From DATFDN01 sp963756495 (lineage in GTDB: Bacteria > Pseudomonadota > Alphaproteobacteria > Acetobacterales > Acetobacteraceae): a DNA stretch of 64,000 nt. The stretch covers positions 248,001 through 312,000 of the forward strand of contig CAVWNS010000003.1 of NCBI GenBank assembly GCA_963756495.1. The letters are read 5' to 3'. Below the pieces are notes generated by a model. The model had not been told where the DNA came from, did no database searches, and worked only from the letters and a program-made list of their open reading frames with translations. Of this stretch, positions 9,849 to 19,120 are shown piece by piece; positions within the stretch are counted from its first letter, which is position 1, and each line of letters begins with the position of its first letter. The translations under genes were made by a program, and so were the position numbers.

Positions 9849-10580
9849 TCAGGCCCTCTCCTCGCTCTGGCGCGACAGGATGGCGCTGAACTCGGTGCCG
9901 AACGCCTCCATCCGCGCGGCGAAGCGGGCTAGGTCGGTGCTGATCTTGTTGTAGGCGAGCACGGACGGGATGGCGGCGATGAGGCCAATGGCGGTGGCGA
10001 ACAGCGCCTCCGCGATCCCCGGCGCGACCACGGCGAGATTGGTGTTGTGCATTGCCGCGATGGCCGAGAAGCTATGCATGATGCCCCACACGGTGCCGAA
10101 CAGCCCGATGAAGGGCGCGGTGGCGCCGACCGAGGCGAGGAAGACCATCCACCGCTCCAGCCGGTCCATCTCGCGGTTGACCGTGACGGTGATGGCGCGA
10201 TCGACGCGCTCGCGCACGCCGGTGTGGCTGAGGTCAACCCCGACGACCCGCGCGGTGCGCCGCCATTCGCCCATCGCCGCGCCGAACACGGCGGCCATCG
10301 GATGCGACGGGCGCATCCCCTCCTGGTCGTACAATTCCTCCAGGCTGCCGCCCGACCAGAACCGGTCCTCGAAAGCCTCGGCATCCTTGTTGACCTTGCG
10401 CAGGCTCGACCATTTCTCGAACACCACCGCCCAGACCCAGACGGAGGCGGCGAGCAGGCCGATCATGACGATCTTCACGACGATGTCGGCCTCGAGGAAC
10501 AATCCCCACAGCGACAGGTCCCCGGCGGCGACCCCCAGGTTCGCGGCCCCCTGATTCACGGCATCGACAGCCCGGTCCAT
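9849..10580 (-). CDS. tolQ: Tol-Pal/MotA-TolQ-ExbB proton channel subunit TolQ
   Basis: The 243-aa product has three membrane segments: near residues 30–55, then the paired helices around FLASVGATAPFIGLFGTVWG and VVAPGIAEALFATAIGLIAA. The latter two are the signature of the MotA/TolQ/ExbB family. TolQ forms the inner-membrane motor with TolR and TolA. It is intact, starts 12 nt after the ybgC stop and ends next to the tolR ATG. Confidence 0.94.
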   Translation of the reverse strand: MDRAVDAVNQGAANLGVAAGDLSLWGLFLEADIVVKIVMIGLLAASVWVWAVVFEKWSSLRKVNKDAEAFEDRFWSGGSLEELYDQEGMRPSHPMAAVFGAAMGEWRRTARVVGVDLSHTGVRERVDRAITVTVNREMDRLERWMVFLASVGATAPFIGLFGTVWGIMHSFSAIAAMHNTNLAVVAPGIAEALFATAIGLIAAIPSVLAYNKISTDLARFAARMEAFGTEFSAILSRQSEERA

Positions 10581-10591
10581 CCTGCTTCCTC

Positions 10592-11072
10592 TCAGTCCGC
10601 GGCAGCGCCGCCCTCATTCCCTGCCGGGCGTGCCGCTAGCACTTCCGCCAGCCGCACCGCCAGCATTCCCTCGAACGCCGCGCGCCAGCGTGGCGGGATG
10701 CGGGCCGGCCGTGCGTCTTCGAGCGTGACGCAGGCAAGCTCGATCTCGACCACGGCGCACGAGCCGGACGCGCCCTGGATGTCCTGGCGCAGCGTGACGG
10801 TGGCGGCACGCAACTCCAGCGGTTCGGTGACGACCTCAAGCGCATCATCGAGCCGGGCGGGGCGGAGATAATCCAATTTGACGCGCCGCACCACGAACAT
10901 CAGGTTGCAGTCGCGCACCATCTCCGCATGCGGCACGTCCGAGCGCGCGCATGGCCTCGGTGCGTGCCCGCTCGGCATAGCGCAGGTAGTTCGCGTGATA
11001 GACGATGCCGCCGGCATCGGTGTCCTCGTAATAGACGCGCAGAGGGAGGCGATGGCGGGAGAGCCCGGTCAT
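10592..11072 (-). pseudogene. ybgC: YbgC-type acyl-CoA thioesterase, one frame change
   Basis: The N-terminus (RVYYEDTDAGGIVYHANYL) has the hot-dog catalytic Asp of 4-hydroxybenzoyl-CoA thioesterases. The C-terminal half (MVRDCNLMFVVRRVKLDYL onward) is in another frame. One extra base near 10930–10950 accounts for the break; restored length is about 159 aa. It is the usual first gene of tol operons. The ATG overlaps the ruvB stop (ATGA). Identity is secure; functionality depends on whether the indel is real. Confidence 0.85.
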
Positions 11073-12116
11073 ACCACGCCTCCCAGCAGATCGAGCTGGC
11101 TGGGGCCGGAGGCCGCCGGCGGGTCCAGGCCGAGATGGCGCCAGCCCGGCTCGCCCAGCATCCGGCCCCGGCTGGTGCGCAGCACGAAGCCCTCCTGGAT
11201 CAGGAAGGGCTCGATCACGTCCTCCAGCGTGTCGCGCGCCTCGGCCAGCGCGGCGGCGAGCGTCTCGACGCCGACCGGGCCGCCGGCGTGGTGCTCGGCG
11301 ATGCGGCGGAGATAGCGGCGGTCCATCGCGTCGAGGCCGCGCGCGTCCACGTCCAGCCGCGCGCAGCGACGGCGTCGGCGGCGATGCGATCGACCACGGC
11401 CGTGCCGGCGACGGCGGCGAAGTCGCGCACCCGGCGCAGCAGCCGCCCGGCGACGCGCGGCGTGCCCCGCGCGCGGCGGGCGATCTCGGTGGCGCCGTCC
11501 GGGGCGAGCGCGCATGCCGAGCTTCTCGGCGCCGCGGCGCAGGATCAGTTCGAGTTCCTCGGGCGTGTAGAACTCGAGCCGGAGCGGGATGCCGAAGCGG
11601 TCGCGCAGCGGGGTCGCCAGCAGGCCGGCGCGGGTGGTCGCGCCGACCAGGGTGAACGGCGGCAGGTCGATGCGGACGGAGCGGGCGGACGGCCCCTCGC
11701 CGATCATCAGGTCGAGCTGGAAGTCCTCCATCGCCGGGTAGAGCACCTCCTCGATGGCCGGTTGCAGGCGGTGGATTTCGTCGATGAACAAGCACGTCGC
11801 GCGGCTGCAGGTTGGTCAGGATGGCGGCGAGGTCGCCGGCGCGCTGGATGATCGGGCCGGAGGTGGCGCGAAACCCGACCCCGAGTTCGCGGGCGACGAT
11901 CTGGGCGAGCGTGGTCTTGCCGAGACCGGGCGGCCCGTGCAGCAGGACATGGTCCAGCGCCTCGCCACGGGCGCGGGCGGCCGCGATGAAGACGGCCAGG
12001 TTCTCGCGCGCGGCGCGCTGGCCGACGAACTCCGCCAGGCGCTGCGGACGCAGCGAGGCCTCCGCCGCGTCCTCCTCCAGGCGCGCCGGGGAGATGGCGC
12101 GATCGTCGTCGCTCAT
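11069..12116 (-). pseudogene. ruvB: Holliday-junction branch-migration ATPase RuvB, three frame changes
   Basis: Walker A (GPPGLGKTT) and the first ~90 residues are in one frame. Walker B (FIDEIHRLQPAIEEVLYPAM) and sensor regions are in a second. The small-domain segment around RDFAAVAGTAVVDRIAAD is in a third, and the C-terminal winged helix (RRIAEHHAGGPVG … QLDLLGG) returns to the second. The breaks fall near 11790, 11512 and 11365. Restored, the protein is about 348 aa, normal for RuvB. Three independent breaks in such a conserved gene, with intact ruvA and ruvC beside it, suggest base-calling errors. It overlaps ruvA and ybgC by 4 bp each. Confidence 0.88.
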
Positions 12117-12724
12117 GTCGGGCTCCGCTGCGCCAGCTCCTTGAGGCTGTCGCGGATCACCGCGTCAAGCCCGGCCTCCTCGCCCAGGCCTTCGATCGCC
12201 TTCGTCACGGCCGGGTGCGCCTCCGCCCTGCGATAGCCGAGATTGACCAGGGCCGAAACCGCGTCCTCGATCGGTCCGCGCGCGGCCTGGACCGGCAGCG
12301 TGATGCCCGGCGCGGACCCCATCGCGCCCGCCTTGTCACGCAACTCCGTCAACAGCCGGACGGCGAGCCGCGCCCCGACGCCGGGCGCGCGGGTCAGGCT
12401 GACGCGGTCGCCCGAGGCGATGGCGGCGACGAGGTCGCGCGGCGACAGGGCGGATAGCACCGACAGCGCCACCTTGGCGCCGACCCCCTGCACGGTGGTC
12501 AGCAGACGGAACCAGTCGCGCTCGGCCGCGTCAGCGAAGCCATACAGCACGATGGCGTCCTCGCGCACCTGCGTCTCGATCAGCAGCCGCGTGGCCTCCG
12601 AGGCCGGCGGCAGCGCGGCGAGGGTCCGGGTGGAGGTGTGGACCAGATAGCCGACGCCGTTCACGTCCACGATGCAGCTTCCCTCCTCGCGCTGCGCGAC
12701 GCGGCCGGTGAGCGAGGCGATCAC
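12113..12724 (-). CDS. ruvA: Holliday-junction DNA-binding protein RuvA
   Basis: The 203-aa product starts at a GTG that overlaps the ruvC stop (GTGA). It has the N-terminal OB fold (MIASLTGRV-like), helix-hairpin-helix motifs (VQGVGAKVAL, APGVGARLAV) and the C-terminal RuvB-binding domain (ALVNLGYRRAEA). It directs RuvB to Holliday junctions. The gene is intact. Confidence 0.95.
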   Translation of the reverse strand: MIASLTGRVAQREEGSCIVDVNGVGYLVHTSTRTLAALPPASEATRLLIETQVREDAIVLYGFADAAERDWFRLLTTVQGVGAKVALSVLSALSPRDLVAAIASGDRVSLTRAPGVGARLAVRLLTELRDKAGAMGSAPGITLPVQAARGPIEDAVSALVNLGYRRAEAHPAVTKAIEGLGEEAGLDAVIRDSLKELAQRSPT

Positions 12725-13227
12725 GCCCGCGCCTCCGCGCGCGCCCAGGCGATGCGGCTGGCGCGATGATGCGCGTGGCAGATCGCGACGGCCAGCGCAT
12801 CGGCGGCATCCGCCCGGTGCAGGACGGCACCCGGAAGCAGGCGGCGGACCATAACCGCGACCTGCTCCTTGGCCGCGCCACCGGTGCCGACCACGGCGAG
12901 CTTGACCGCCATCGCGCCGTATTCCGCGACAGGTATGCCGGCGAGCGCCGGGGTCAGCAGCGCGACTCCGCGCGCATAGCCGAGCTTCAAGGTCGCGGCG
13001 CCGTTGCGGTTCACGTAGGTTTCCTCCACCGCCGCCTCGTCGGGCCGGTGCGCGGCGATTAGCGCGGTCAGCGCCTCGTGCAGCGCGCGCAGGCGTTCCG
13101 GGACCGGCGTGGCGGCATCGGTCGCAAGCACGCCGTCGGCGATGTGGCGCAGCCGATTGCCGGTGGCCTCGATCACACCCCACCCGGTGAAACGCAGGCC
13201 GGGATCGATGCCGAGAAGCGTGGTCAT
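12721..13227 (-). CDS. ruvC: Crossover-junction endodeoxyribonuclease RuvC
   Basis: The 168-aa product has the RNase H-like core. LLGIDPGLRFTGWG carries catalytic Asp8, AVEETYVNRNG carries the second acidic residue, and HRADAADALAVAICH the C-terminal acidic pair. It resolves Holliday junctions for the RuvAB complex encoded next to it. The ATG at 13227 is preferred because it gives the family's usual N-terminus; in-frame upstream Met codons add only unmatched residues. Confidence 0.95.
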   Translation of the reverse strand: MTTLLGIDPGLRFTGWGVIEATGNRLRHIADGVLATDAATPVPERLRALHEALTALIAAHRPDEAAVEETYVNRNGAATLKLGYARGVALLTPALAGIPVAEYGAMAVKLAVVGTGGAAKEQVAVMVRRLLPGAVLHRADAADALAVAICHAHHRASRIAWARAEARA

Positions 13228-13316
13228 GTCGCGAATCGTGTCATGGTCGGGTACTGCAGGTAGCATAAACGTCTTCCCGGCTTACTGATTGAGCAAGCGC
13301 ACACGGTTGGGATGGA

Positions 13317-14257
13317 ATGGCGATACCGGATTTCCAGTCGCCAATGTTGCCGGTCCTACGCCAGCTCGGCGAGCGGCGATGGGAAACTGCTGGTTTGATA
13401 AGCGCCATGGCGGATGAGCACAGATTAACCGACCAGGAGCGAAAAGCCCTTTTGCCAAGCGGGCGGCAGTTTATCATCGCGAACCGCGTGCATTGGGCGG
13501 TGACATATCTGAATAAGGCTGGGCTCATTGCCCGAGTGGCGCGCGGTACGTACGAAGCCGCGCCGGAAGGGCTCCGGTTGCTTGAGGCTCCGCCCGACCG
13601 GATCACCGTCCCGTATTGCGGAGATATCCGGCGTTCGCAGGGTTTCGCGGGAGTGCGGGGGATGACCGTGACAGTGCGACGGCGCCGGAGTCAGGCGCCG
13701 ACCTCGGCTCACCTGTTACGGCCACACCCGAAGAGCGGCTGGAAGGCGCCGATCGCGACCTCAAGGCCGAGTTGGCGAGCAGCTTGCTCAGCAGGCTTCG
13801 CGCCCTGCCTCCGGACGCATTCGAGCAGCTCATCATCGACCTGTTAGTGCGCATGGGATACGGCGGCTCCCGCCGTGAGGCTTCCGAGCGCCTAGGACGT
13901 ACCGGAGACGGCGGTGTTGACGGGATCATCCGAGAAGACGCACTGGGGCTTGACGCCATCTACATCCAGGCCAAGCGATACGCCGAGGACAATGCTGTTG
14001 GAGCACCCGCCGTCCAGGGATTTGCGGGGGCGCTGTTGGGCAACGGCGCAACAAAGGGCGTTTTCGTCACCACGAGCCGTTTTACGCCGCAGGCCCGCGA
14101 AGCGGCGTCTTCGTTCAGGTCGCATCGGATCGTTCTCATCGACGGCCCGGAACTGGCTCGCATGATGATCGATCAAGAGGTCGGCGTGCGGACTGTCCAG
14201 ACTGTCCGCGTCCAGCGCATCGACCTCGAACCCTACGAGACCGACGAGGCGAATTAA
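13317..14257 (+). pseudogene. Mrr-type restriction endonuclease, one frame change
   Basis: The N-terminal ~95 residues form an Mrr N-terminal winged-helix domain (LPVLRQLGERRW … YLNKAGLIARVARGTYE). The second frame from about 13616 has the Mrr catalytic domain: FEQLIIDLLVRMGYGG, then GDGGVDGII and IYIQAKRY, which give the Asp and Gln-x-Lys of the PD-(D/E)xK core. One missing base (or two extra) near 13610 separates the halves; restored length is about 313 aa. Mrr enzymes cut modified DNA. The gene lies on the opposite strand between yebC and ruvC, which are commonly neighbours, so it looks like an acquired defence gene. No methyltransferase is adjacent. Confidence 0.83.
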
Positions 14258-14354
14258 TGGACGAGAGCAGACAAGGTGGCTTGGTAGGCCGACTGTTCCA
14301 TCTCCAGAGACAGTGACATCCTGCGGGCCGGTGCTTTCGCAATCCCTGCTTGGC

Positions 14355-15104
14355 TCAGGCCGACAGTCTCTGCATCACCGCCTCCGGAATATCGAAGTTC
14401 GCATAGACGTTCTGCACGTCGTCATTGTCGTCCAGCGCGTCGATCAGGCGCATGACGACGCCCGCGCGGTCCTCGTCCAGGGTGACGGTGGTGGTCGGGC
14501 GCCAATCGAGGCGGGCCGCCTCGGGCTCGCCGAAACGCGCTTCCAGCGCGTCGCGCACGGCGAACAGGTCGTCGGCCGCGCAGGTGACCTCGTGGCCCTC
14601 GGCGTCGCTCTCGACGTTCTCGGCACCGGCCTCGATGGCGGCGTCCAGCATGTCGTCGGATGTCGCAAGGGCGGCCGGGTAACGGATCACGCCCATGCGG
14701 GTGAACAGGAAGCTGACGGCGTTCGTCTCGCCCAACGCGCCGCCGTATTTCGAGAAGGCGGCGCGGATGTCGGAGGCGGTGCGGTTGCGGTTGTCGGTCA
14801 GCGCCTCGACGATGACGGCGACGCCGGCGGGGCCGTAGCCCTCGTAGCGCATCTCGACATAATCCGCACCGCCGCCCGCCCCGGTCGCCTTCTTGATCGC
14901 CCGCTCCACCGTGTCCTTCGGCATGTTGGCTTGGCGCGCCGCGACGACAGCGGCACGCAGCCTCGGGTTGAAGGCTGGGTCGGGCAGGCCCTGGCGGGCC
15001 GACACGATGATCTCGCGGATCAGCTTGGCGAACTGCCGGGCGCGCCGCGCATCCTGCGCGCCCTTGCGGTGCATGATGTTCTTGAACTGGGAATGGCCGG
15101 CCAT
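14355..15104 (-). CDS. yebC: YebC/PmpR-family (TACO1) protein
   Basis: The 249-aa product starts MAGHSQFKNIMHRKGAQDA and has the typical ARQANMPKDTVERAIKKATG and DFAEV-type C-terminal elements. The family includes transcriptional regulators and, by recent work, translation factors that help ribosomes at proline stretches. The length is normal and the gene intact. It usually sits upstream of ruvC; here the mrr-like gene intervenes. Confidence 0.94.
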   Translation of the reverse strand: MAGHSQFKNIMHRKGAQDARRARQFAKLIREIIVSARQGLPDPAFNPRLRAAVVAARQANMPKDTVERAIKKATGAGGGADYVEMRYEGYGPAGVAVIVEALTDNRNRTASDIRAAFSKYGGALGETNAVSFLFTRMGVIRYPAALATSDDMLDAAIEAGAENVESDAEGHEVTCAADDLFAVRDALEARFGEPEAARLDWRPTTTVTLDEDRAGVVMRLIDALDDNDDVQNVYANFDIPEAVMQRLSA

Positions 15105-15174
15105 GATCCAAGCTATGGGTTGTCAACGGAGGCGCCCACTCTAGTCTCCGGGCGCCACGAGGGGGAGAGCACGG

Positions 15175-15486
15175 ATGTTCATCGCCATGAACCGCTTCAA
15201 GGTCCAGCCGGGGTCGGAAGCGGATTTCGAGCAGGTCTGGACCGGCCGGGACACGCATCTGCGCGGCGTGCCGGGATTCGTCGAGTTCCACCTGGTACGC
15301 GGCCCGGCGCACGATGATCACGTGCTGTATGCCTCGCACACGATCTGGCGGTCGCGCGGGGAATTCGAGGCCTGGACGCAGTCGGAGGCGTTCCGGGCCG
15401 CACACCGCAACGCCGGGGAGAACCGGCCGCTCTATCTGGGGCACCCTGAATTCGAGGGATTCGAGGTGCTCCAGACGATCCGGTAG
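15175..15486 (+). CDS. Antibiotic-biosynthesis-monooxygenase (ABM/IsdG-like) domain protein
   Basis: The 103-aa single-domain ferredoxin-like protein begins MFIAMNRFKVQPGSEADFE. GFVEFHLVRG and YASHTIWRSRGEFEAW follow. The pattern fits heme-degrading or quinol monooxygenase relatives of the ABM superfamily. A heme-ligating His cannot be assigned with confidence. It is transcribed divergently from yebC. Confidence 0.8.
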   Translation: MFIAMNRFKVQPGSEADFEQVWTGRDTHLRGVPGFVEFHLVRGPAHDDHVLYASHTIWRSRGEFEAWTQSEAFRAAHRNAGENRPLYLGHPEFEGFEVLQTIR

Positions 15487-15532
15487 CGGCAGGCGACGCC
15501 CAGCGCGGAACCGGCAAGCCGCAACTACGAGC

Positions 15533-16351
15533 CTATTCAGCGGCGGGCATGGCCTGGGACAGGCGACCGCCCAGGCGCAGCGGCGCCACCCGGCGGGCCA
15601 GCCCGGTCTCGTCGTCGGTTTCGACGAATACGCCGCACACCGTCGCCTCGCCGTCCGCCGGATTGAGGCGCTCGCCCGGCATCTTGCGCCAGAAGCGCGT
15701 GGCGGCGCCCTGCTTCTGCATGCCGATGACGCTGTCGTAGTCGCCCGACATGCCCGCGTCCGACTGGAATGCGGTGCCGCCGGGCAGGATCTGATGGTCG
15801 GCCGAGGGGCAGTGGGTGTGGGTGCCCACGACCAGCGAGGCCTGGCTGTCGAAGGCATGCGCGAAGGCCATCTTCTCGCTGGTCGCCTCGGCATGGAAGT
15901 CGATGACGACGGCCTGCACGGTGCCGCCCAGACGGTAGCGCGACAGCACCTCGGCGGTGCCGCGGAACGGGCAGTCCAGCGCGTCCATGAACAACCGCCC
16001 CATCGCCTGCATCACCAGCGCGCGCCGCCCGCCCGGAACCTCGGCCACCACGACGCCGGCGCCGGGCGTGCCGGGCGGATAGTTCAGCGGCCGCAGCAGG
16101 CGGGGATGCTGGGCGATGTAGGGGATGATCTCCCGGCGGTCCCAGGAATGGTTGCCCAGAGTGAGCACGTCGGCGCCGGCCGCGAACAGCGCCTCGGCCA
16201 TCTCGGGCGTCAGGCCGAAGCCGTGCGAGGCGTTCTCGGCGTTGACCACCGCGAGGTCGAGGCGCAGCCCGGCGCGCAGCCCGGGTAGTGCGGCTGCAAC
16301 AGCGTCACGGCCGCTGCGGCCCACTACGTCCCCGATGAACAGGAGGCGCAT
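15533..16351 (-). CDS. YmdB-family metallophosphoesterase
   Basis: The 272-aa product has the calcineurin-like metal-binding motifs in order: GDVVGRSGRDAV near the N-terminus, NAENASHGFG, GNHSWDRREI, FHAEATSEK and VVGTHTHCPSAD. This set defines the TIGR00282/YmdB family, which hydrolyses cyclic nucleotides (2',3'- or 3',5'-cAMP) in characterised members. The ATG touches the stop of the 5-formyl-THF cyclo-ligase gene, so the two are co-transcribed. Confidence 0.93.
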   Translation of the reverse strand: MRLLFIGDVVGRSGRDAVAAALPGLRAGLRLDLAVVNAENASHGFGLTPEMAEALFAAGADVLTLGNHSWDRREIIPYIAQHPRLLRPLNYPPGTPGAGVVVAEVPGGRRALVMQAMGRLFMDALDCPFRGTAEVLSRYRLGGTVQAVVIDFHAEATSEKMAFAHAFDSQASLVVGTHTHCPSADHQILPGGTAFQSDAGMSGDYDSVIGMQKQGAATRFWRKMPGERLNPADGEATVCGVFVETDDETGLARRVAPLRLGGRLSQAMPAAE

Positions 16352-16915
16352 TCAGGCTCCCTTGCAAGCGATGACGCCGTCCTCGGTCGCCACCGCGTCC
16401 AGGTGCCGATCATGCGGCCCGGTCGGCACGCATGCGACCTCCAGCGCCGCATAGGCGCAGCCGAGCGCGGTAGCGCCGGGCAATCCGGCGAGCGTGCGGT
16501 CGTAGAAGCCCGCGCCGTAGCCGAGCCGCCCGCCCATCCGGTCGAAGGCGAGCAGGGGCACGAGCAGCATCTCGGGCCGCCGTTCCTCCCCAGTCGGACG
16601 GAAGGTGCCGAACCGCTCGGGGATCAATGCCGCCCCCGGCTGCCAGAGCCGGAAGCGCAGTGACTCGCCCCGCCGCCCGGTGACGGGCAGCACGACGGGA
16701 TGGCCACGCGCGTGCAGGTCGGCGAGCAGCGGGCGGATGTCGATCTCCCGGTCGATGGGCCAGAATCCGGCCACGACGGCGCGGGCGGGCGGCGGGCGGT
16801 CGCGCAGGACGTGGGCGGCGAGCCGCGTGCCCAAGGCGGGGTCGAGCGATGCCCGCAGCGCCAGGGCGCGTGCGCGGGCAGCGCGCTTGGCCGCGATCAG
16901 GTCAGGATCAGGCAT
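16352..16915 (-). CDS. 5-formyltetrahydrofolate cyclo-ligase
   Basis: The product is about 187 aa. DREIDIRPLLADL, a central LVPLLAFDRMGGRLGYGAGFYDR and a C-terminal basic region match the family (ygfA/MTHFS). LGYGAGFYDR is the signature for folate/ATP binding. It converts 5-formyl-THF to 5,10-methenyl-THF. The ATG at 16915 is preferred over one at 16930 because the predicted closing stem of the upstream 6S RNA extends to about 16918. The order zapA–6S RNA–this gene is widely conserved in proteobacteria. Confidence 0.9.
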   Translation of the reverse strand: MPDPDLIAAKRAARARALALRASLDPALGTRLAAHVLRDRPPPARAVVAGFWPIDREIDIRPLLADLHARGHPVVLPVTGRRGESLRFRLWQPGAALIPERFGTFRPTGEERRPEMLLVPLLAFDRMGGRLGYGAGFYDRTLAGLPGATALGCAYAALEVACVPTGPHDRHLDAVATEDGVIACKGA

Positions 16916-17080
16916 GTGCGGAGCCGCCATGGCCGTTGGCGTCTCAACCCTCCCAGAGCCTGCGTGTGCAGGTGGGCACCGGATACCGAGACCAAGATCC
17001 CGGCAGAGCCAGCTCCCGAGAGGTTGCTTACTGGCCCCGGGGATGAATTACCTGACGCACCGGGCAGCTCCGCCAGCATG
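16916..17080 (-). ncRNA. ssrS: Probable 6S RNA (ssrS)
   Basis: The ~150-bp spacer between zapA and the 5-formyl-THF cyclo-ligase gene is where 6S RNA is encoded in most proteobacteria. The minus-strand sequence can fold into a long interrupted rod. A GCGGAGC segment near its 5' end (17067–17073) pairs with GCTCCGC near its 3' end (16918–16924), and GC-rich arms flank a less paired centre. 6S RNA binds σ70 RNA polymerase by mimicking an open promoter. The assignment rests on synteny and the end pairing; ends are approximate. Confidence 0.6.
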
Positions 17081-17082
17081 AT

Positions 17083-17427
17083 CTAAGGATGCTCGAGCCC
17101 TGCCGCAATGTCTTCGGCGCGCCGGGCGAGCCGGTTGAGCTTGCGGCCCAGCTTCGGGTCGGCAGCGGGGGCAGTGATGCCCTTGGCCGCCGCGTCGGCC
17201 TTCCTCTCCGCCTCGCCCAGTGCCTGGCCCAACTCGAACAGGTCGTCGGCCATCAGCAACGCGGCCATCACCAGCATCCGCGCCTCGCCAGTCTGTCCGG
17301 CAACCGCCTTGATGCTGTCGATGCGCCGCTCGACCTCGGCCGCCATGGCGGTCAGGTGCTGTTCCTCGCCGTCCTGGCAGCCCACCGTATAAGCGTATCC
17401 GTTAATCCGTACGGTGACCTGCGCCAT
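17083..17427 (-). CDS. zapA: Cell-division protein ZapA
   Basis: The 114-aa product begins MAQVTVRINGYAYTVGCQDG, the β-hairpin start of ZapA. A helical region (LTAMAAEVERRIDSI) and a C-terminal coiled coil follow. ZapA bundles FtsZ filaments at the Z-ring. The start is supported by GAAGGAG 8 nt upstream. The gene immediately precedes the 6S RNA region. Confidence 0.92.
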   Translation of the reverse strand: MAQVTVRINGYAYTVGCQDGEEQHLTAMAAEVERRIDSIKAVAGQTGEARMLVMAALLMADDLFELGQALGEAERKADAAAKGITAPAADPKLGRKLNRLARRAEDIAAGLEHP

Positions 17428-17485
17428 GTCGCGCTCCTTCAACCATTCATGATTGCACGCGGCGTTCGGTCCAAATCGGCCTCGC

Positions 17486-17668
17486 TCAGGATTTTGTCTC
17501 CAAGGCGGCGCGCAGGCGCTCGATCATGCGGTCCAGGCGGTCACGGATTTCGGCGACCGGCAGGCTCGGCTGCGGCGCCGGTTGCGCGGCGCGGCGGGCA
17601 ATGCGCTCCAGCGCAGCCTCCAGCCGCTCGGCCGCCACCTCGGCGTCCTCGGTCGTTGTGCTCGCCAT
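17486..17668 (-). CDS. Small coiled-coil protein (DUF4164-like)
   Basis: The 60-aa product is almost entirely helical, with heptad-like segments (AAERLEAALERIARR and RDRLDRMIERLRAALETK) around a short Pro/Gln-rich break. A GGAGAGGGG ribosome site precedes its ATG. A short coiled-coil gene directly upstream of zapA is a common alphaproteobacterial arrangement, usually annotated DUF4164. Function unknown. Confidence 0.7.
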   Translation of the reverse strand: MASTTTEDAEVAAERLEAALERIARRAAQPAPQPSLPVAEIRDRLDRMIERLRAALETKS

Positions 17669-17743
17669 CCCCTCTCCTGGCCCGACTCCGGGGCGCGACG
17701 TGTTCGCTTGCACTGAACGCGAGCGGGGGCTTGAACGTCAAGC

Positions 17744-18166
17744 ATGCGCCTGCCGCCCGCCGTCGTGATCCACGGGCTGAACGACGCGCGCGTCGCGCTG
17801 GCCGAGCGCGCGCCCGTCACGCTGCTGTCCGCGCCCGGGGCGGCACTGTTCGCGGGGTGCGCCGCGTGGGGCGCGCTGGCGCTTGCGGCCCGCGCCGAGG
17901 CGCCCGACGTGCCGGCGCCCGATATCCTGGACTGCGCGGACGCGGCCGGCCAGGCCCTGGCCGCGCTGCGCATCGGCCAACACATCCTTGTGTTGGCCGC
18001 CGACTCGCCGGGCCGCGAGGCCGTGGCCGCCATCGCCGCCGCGTGCGGAGCGAGCCTGCTCGCGGACCGGCCGGCGGCTCTCGACCTTGGCCGGCCGGGC
18101 GCGGCGCGGCGTTTGCGGGCCTGGCTCCATCCCGCGCCGGATGACAACGCGGCGTTGCCGCGCTAG
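17744..18166 (+). CDS. Hypothetical protein
   Basis: The 140-aa Ala-rich protein consists of alternating short strands and helices (VVIHGLNDARVAL, VTLLSAPGAAL, HILVLAADS, ACGASLLADRPAALD). It looks like a small α/β domain with no catalytic signature. It starts 76 bp from the divergent small coiled-coil gene and is followed after 36 bp by the aldolase gene, so it may be co-transcribed with it. I do not recognise the family. Confidence 0.6.
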   Translation: MRLPPAVVIHGLNDARVALAERAPVTLLSAPGAALFAGCAAWGALALAARAEAPDVPAPDILDCADAAGQALAALRIGQHILVLAADSPGREAVAAIAAACGASLLADRPAALDLGRPGAARRLRAWLHPAPDDNAALPR

Positions 18167-18202
18167 GAACGTAACAGCGGCGAATTAGGGAAAGGGACGG
18201 CC

Positions 18203-19117
18203 ATGCGCAGCACCGAGCGTGTCAGGAAGATCCTGGACTGGTACGAAGGCGACCCGCCCGGCGTGAAGGCCAATCTCGCCCGCATCCTGATGCAGGGCCG
18301 CCTGGGCGGCACCGGGAAGCTGCTCATCCTGCCGGTCGATCAGGGCTTCGAGCATGGCCCCGCGCGCAGCTTTGCGCCCAACCCGGCGGCCTACGACCCG
18401 CACTACCATTACCAGCTGGCGATCGAGGTGGGACTGTCGGCCTATGCGGCCCCGCTTGGCATGATCGCCGCCGGCGCCGACACCTTCGCCGGGGCGATCC
18501 CGACCATCCTCAAGCTCAACAGCTCCAACAGCCTGGCCACCAGCAAGGACCAGGCGGTGACGGGCAGCGTCAAGGACGCGCTCCGCCTCGGCTGCGCGGC
18601 GATCGGCTTTACCATCTACCCGGGCAGCGAATACGCGTTCGACCAGATGGAGGAGCTGCGCGCGCTGAGCGAGGAGGCGAAGGCGAGTGGGCTCGCCGTC
18701 GTGGTCTGGAGCTATCCGCGCGGACCGAACCTGAATAAGGAAGCCGAGACGGCGGTCGACATCTGCGCCTATGCCGCGCACATGGCCGCCCTGATGGGGG
18801 CCACCATCATCAAGGTGAAGCCACCGACGGCGCATATCGGGCTGGAGGCCGCGCGCAAGGTTTATGAAACCATCGACGTCTCCACGATGCCCAAGCGCGT
18901 CCAGCACATCATGCAGGCCGCGTTCAACGGCCACCGCGTGGTGGTGTTCTCGGGCGGCGAGGCGAAGGGGCTGGACGCCATCTTCGACGAGATCCGCGGC
19001 ATACGCGATGGCGGCGCCAATGGCAGCATCATCGGGCGCAACACCTTCCAGCGGCCCCAGGCCGAGGCGGTGAAGATGCTGGACAAGATCATCGACATCT
19101 ATCTCGGCAAGGACTGA
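18203..19117 (+). CDS. Class I fructose-bisphosphate aldolase (archaeal/DhnA type)
   Basis: The 304-aa TIM-barrel enzyme has LILPVDQGFEHGPARSF near the N-terminus, the Schiff-base lysine in TIIKVKPP (Lys204 or Lys206) and the phosphate-binding GGEAKG and GSIIGRNTFQR near the C-terminus. This is the DhnA/FbaB class I family, typical of Acetobacteraceae and archaea, not the class II enzyme. GGGAAAGG precedes the ATG. The thiE gene follows after 3 nt. Confidence 0.92.
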   Translation: MRSTERVRKILDWYEGDPPGVKANLARILMQGRLGGTGKLLILPVDQGFEHGPARSFAPNPAAYDPHYHYQLAIEVGLSAYAAPLGMIAAGADTFAGAIPTILKLNSSNSLATSKDQAVTGSVKDALRLGCAAIGFTIYPGSEYAFDQMEELRALSEEAKASGLAVVVWSYPRGPNLNKEAETAVDICAYAAHMAALMGATIIKVKPPTAHIGLEAARKVYETIDVSTMPKRVQHIMQAAFNGHRVVVFSGGEAKGLDAIFDEIRGIRDGGANGSIIGRNTFQRPQAEAVKMLDKIIDIYLGKD

Positions 19118-19120
19118 GGC

